From contig DUOU01000103.1 of assembly GCA_012838685.1 (NCBI GenBank), positions 1 through 5,903 of the forward strand: a stretch of 5,903 bases of DNA, read 5' to 3'. The notes below the pieces were generated by a model. It saw nothing but the letters and a program-made list of their open reading frames with translations. It had not been told where the DNA came from and searched no databases. Below, in pieces: positions 4,860 to 5,903 of this stretch (position 1 is the stretch's first letter; the number at the start of each line of letters is the position of its first letter). The position numbers and the translations under genes are program-made. This DNA is from Bacteroidota bacterium. GTDB taxonomy: Bacteria; Bacteroidota; Bacteroidia; Bacteroidales; VadinHA17.

Positions 4860-5903
4860 ATGAAACGGAGCTTACTTAAGTTAATTCGCACTATATTTTC
4901 CGGAATTGTTATTATATGTTTTTTGCTGATATTCATTGACTTAAAGCATCTTATTCCGGAAAGATGGACAGCAATGCTGCTTTCTATCCAGTTTGTTCCC
5001 TCAATAATCAAATATTTTGATGTCGGCACTTTACTTTCAGCCTCCTTTTTGATCGTGTTGCTGTTGACGTTCGTAACAGGCAGAACCTATTGTTCTTTTT
5101 TATGTCCGCTTGGCATTGTTCAGGATATCAATAGTAGGATAGGAGGAAGATTTAAGAGGAAATTCAAGCGTTTCGGTTATAGGAAACCCAATACTATCTT
5201 ACGATATGCCATTCTCGCCGCTTTACTGATAATGACTGTTTTTTCGGGTGGTTATTTGCTGACACTGCTTGATCCTTACAGTATTTTCGGAAGAGGGATG
5301 TTGTACTTTATCCATCCGCTCGTATCTATTTTCAACAATTTTTTGGCCTCAATTCTCGAGAAATTTGATATTTATAGCGTGGCGAGGATCAAATTGACAG
5401 GATTTCCTTTGCCTACATATATTGTTCCGGGACTGTTTTTTCTTCTAATCGGCATAATGTCGTTTATGAAGGGAAGATTGTATTGCAATACTGTTTGTCC
5501 CGTTGGAACCTTTTTGGGCCTGATAGCCAAGATTTCCATTTTCAGGGTCAAATTTGATAAGTCAAAGTGTATAAAGTGCGGAAGATGCGCGGTCTCCTGT
5601 AAATCTTCTTGTATCGAATTTATGAAGAATGAGGTGGATCTCTCCAGATGCGTGAATTGTTTCGATTGCATAAAGACCTGTCCCGAAAAAGCTATCTCAT
5701 ATTGTTTGTTGAGCTTAAAGAGAGATGAACCGTTATCGAAAGAGAACGAAAGAGGAAGTGATGAAGATATTAGTAGACGAAAGTTTATTGCCGGTTCAAT
5801 AGCTTTAGCGGTCGGTGTTCCCTCTGTCACAATTGCCCAGGAAGCGAATGTTGTTTCAACTAAAGCGTCAACTGTCAGGGAAGAGAGGAACAATCCCGTA
5901 ACT
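4860..5903 (+). CDS. NapH-like membrane iron-sulfur protein with an internal Tat segment (3' end outside window)
   Basis: The frame runs from ATG 4860, 5 bp after the DUF362 stop, without a stop to the right edge: 348 residues and continuing. A basic N-terminus (MKRSLLKLIR) leads into predicted membrane helices at about 11-28, 55-73, 112-136 and 186-204. CxxxCP motifs follow helices 2 and 4 (Cys78/Cys82 and Cys209/Cys213). The basic loop 97-110 places both on the cytoplasmic side. Two [4Fe-4S] motifs follow: Cys237, 240, 243, 247 and Cys264, 267, 270, 274-Pro. This is the layout of NapH/YccM/CcoG-type proteins, which pass electrons between membrane quinols and iron-sulfur partners. A charged linker (287-303) then leads to SRRKFIAG (305-312) and a hydrophobic stretch to about 327, a second export signal inside the chain. 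The part beyond probably lies in the periplasm. A NapH-NapG-like fusion is likely, but its last domain is not visible. Electron donor and acceptor are unknown. Confidence 0.87.
   Translation, partial: MKRSLLKLIRTIFSGIVIICFLLIFIDLKHLIPERWTAMLLSIQFVPSIIKYFDVGTLLSASFLIVLLLTFVTGRTYCSFLCPLGIVQDINSRIGGRFKRKFKRFGYRKPNTILRYAILAALLIMTVFSGGYLLTLLDPYSIFGRGMLYFIHPLVSIFNNFLASILEKFDIYSVARIKLTGFPLPTYIVPGLFFLLIGIMSFMKGRLYCNTVCPVGTFLGLIAKISIFRVKFDKSKCIKCGRCAVSCKSSCIEFMKNEVDLSRCVNCFDCIKTCPEKAISYCLLSLKRDEPLSKENERGSDEDISRRKFIAGSIALAVGVPSVTIAQEANVVSTKASTVREERNNPVT
5568..5684 (+). other. Two [4Fe-4S] ferredoxin motifs in the NapH-like protein
   Basis: This stretch encodes residues 237-275. The first motif is CIKCGRCAVSC and the second CVNCFDCIKTCP, each with the CxxCxxCxxxC spacing that binds a cubane [4Fe-4S] cluster. 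The pair forms a bacterial dicluster ferredoxin fold in which the fourth cysteine of each motif usually serves the other cluster. The second motif keeps the usual proline after its last cysteine; the first has lysine there. From the predicted helix count both clusters lie in the cytoplasm. Confidence 0.88.
5772..5843 (+). other. Internal twin-arginine export segment
   Basis: These codons encode residues 305-328, SRRKFIAG followed by a small-residue-rich hydrophobic stretch ending in TIAQ. This is the n-region and h-region of a Tat signal, with a preceding acidic/charged linker. It fits the S-R-R-x-F-[LI] consensus. Placed after four membrane helices and a cytoplasmic ferredoxin, it would re-insert the chain and send the C-terminal domain outward in a folded state. 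Polytopic proteins with a late Tat-dependent helix are known, for example actinobacterial Rieske proteins. Whether signal peptidase cuts after TIA (324-326) cannot be told. Confidence 0.75.

Noticed and set aside
1..5903. tRNA, rRNA, CRISPR, insertion sequence or phage attachment features
   Set aside because: No repeated spacer-like units, transposase frames, flanking duplications or RNA gene cores were seen on either strand.

Overview
The window looks like a chromosomal segment from a member of the Bacteroidota. The evidence is a Bacteroidota-style OmpP1/FadL-type outer-membrane barrel, a WbqC-family protein of the type common in that phylum, weak Shine-Dalgarno sequences, and TAnnTTTG boxes (the phylum's -7 promoter element) facing both ways in the one sizeable intergenic region. 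No RNA genes, insertion sequences, CRISPR arrays or phage genes were seen.

Layout. At the left edge (3-347, + strand) is the C-terminal end of the outer-membrane barrel protein. It converges on, and overlaps by 4 bp, the last gene of a four-gene minus-strand operon. In order of transcription (right to left) that operon is larC (3734-2568), larE (2564-1737), larB (1747-998) and a wbqC-family gene (985-344). All junctions are tight: 3 bp, an 11-bp overlap, and 12 bp. A 199-bp divergent intergenic region (3735-3933) separates it from a plus-strand operon. That operon holds a Tat-exported DUF362 protein (3934-4854) and, 5 bp later, a large membrane iron-sulfur protein (4860 to beyond the right end).

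Function. LarB, LarE and LarC are the complete biosynthetic set for the nickel-pincer nucleotide (NPN) cofactor of LarA-type racemases and epimerases. LarB carboxylates and hydrolyses nicotinic acid adenine dinucleotide, LarE replaces the two carboxylates by thiocarboxylates, and LarC inserts nickel using CTP. No larA-type enzyme is in the window, so the user of the cofactor must lie elsewhere or be unrecognised. LarE here has three cysteines (93, 96, 173) that match the iron-sulfur-dependent kind of LarE rather than the single-cysteine sacrificial kind.

The divergent operon looks like a cell-envelope redox module. Its second protein has a NapH-like four-helix membrane part with two CxxxCP motifs and two cytoplasmic [4Fe-4S] motifs. 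It then continues in the same reading frame into an internal twin-arginine export segment (SRRKFIAG), so that a further domain beyond the window end is probably carried to the periplasm. The DUF362 protein also has a twin-arginine signal but no ferredoxin motifs of its own, which suggests a periplasmic partner. Head-to-head placement with the lar genes makes a link to NPN chemistry worth testing, but nothing in the sequence proves it.
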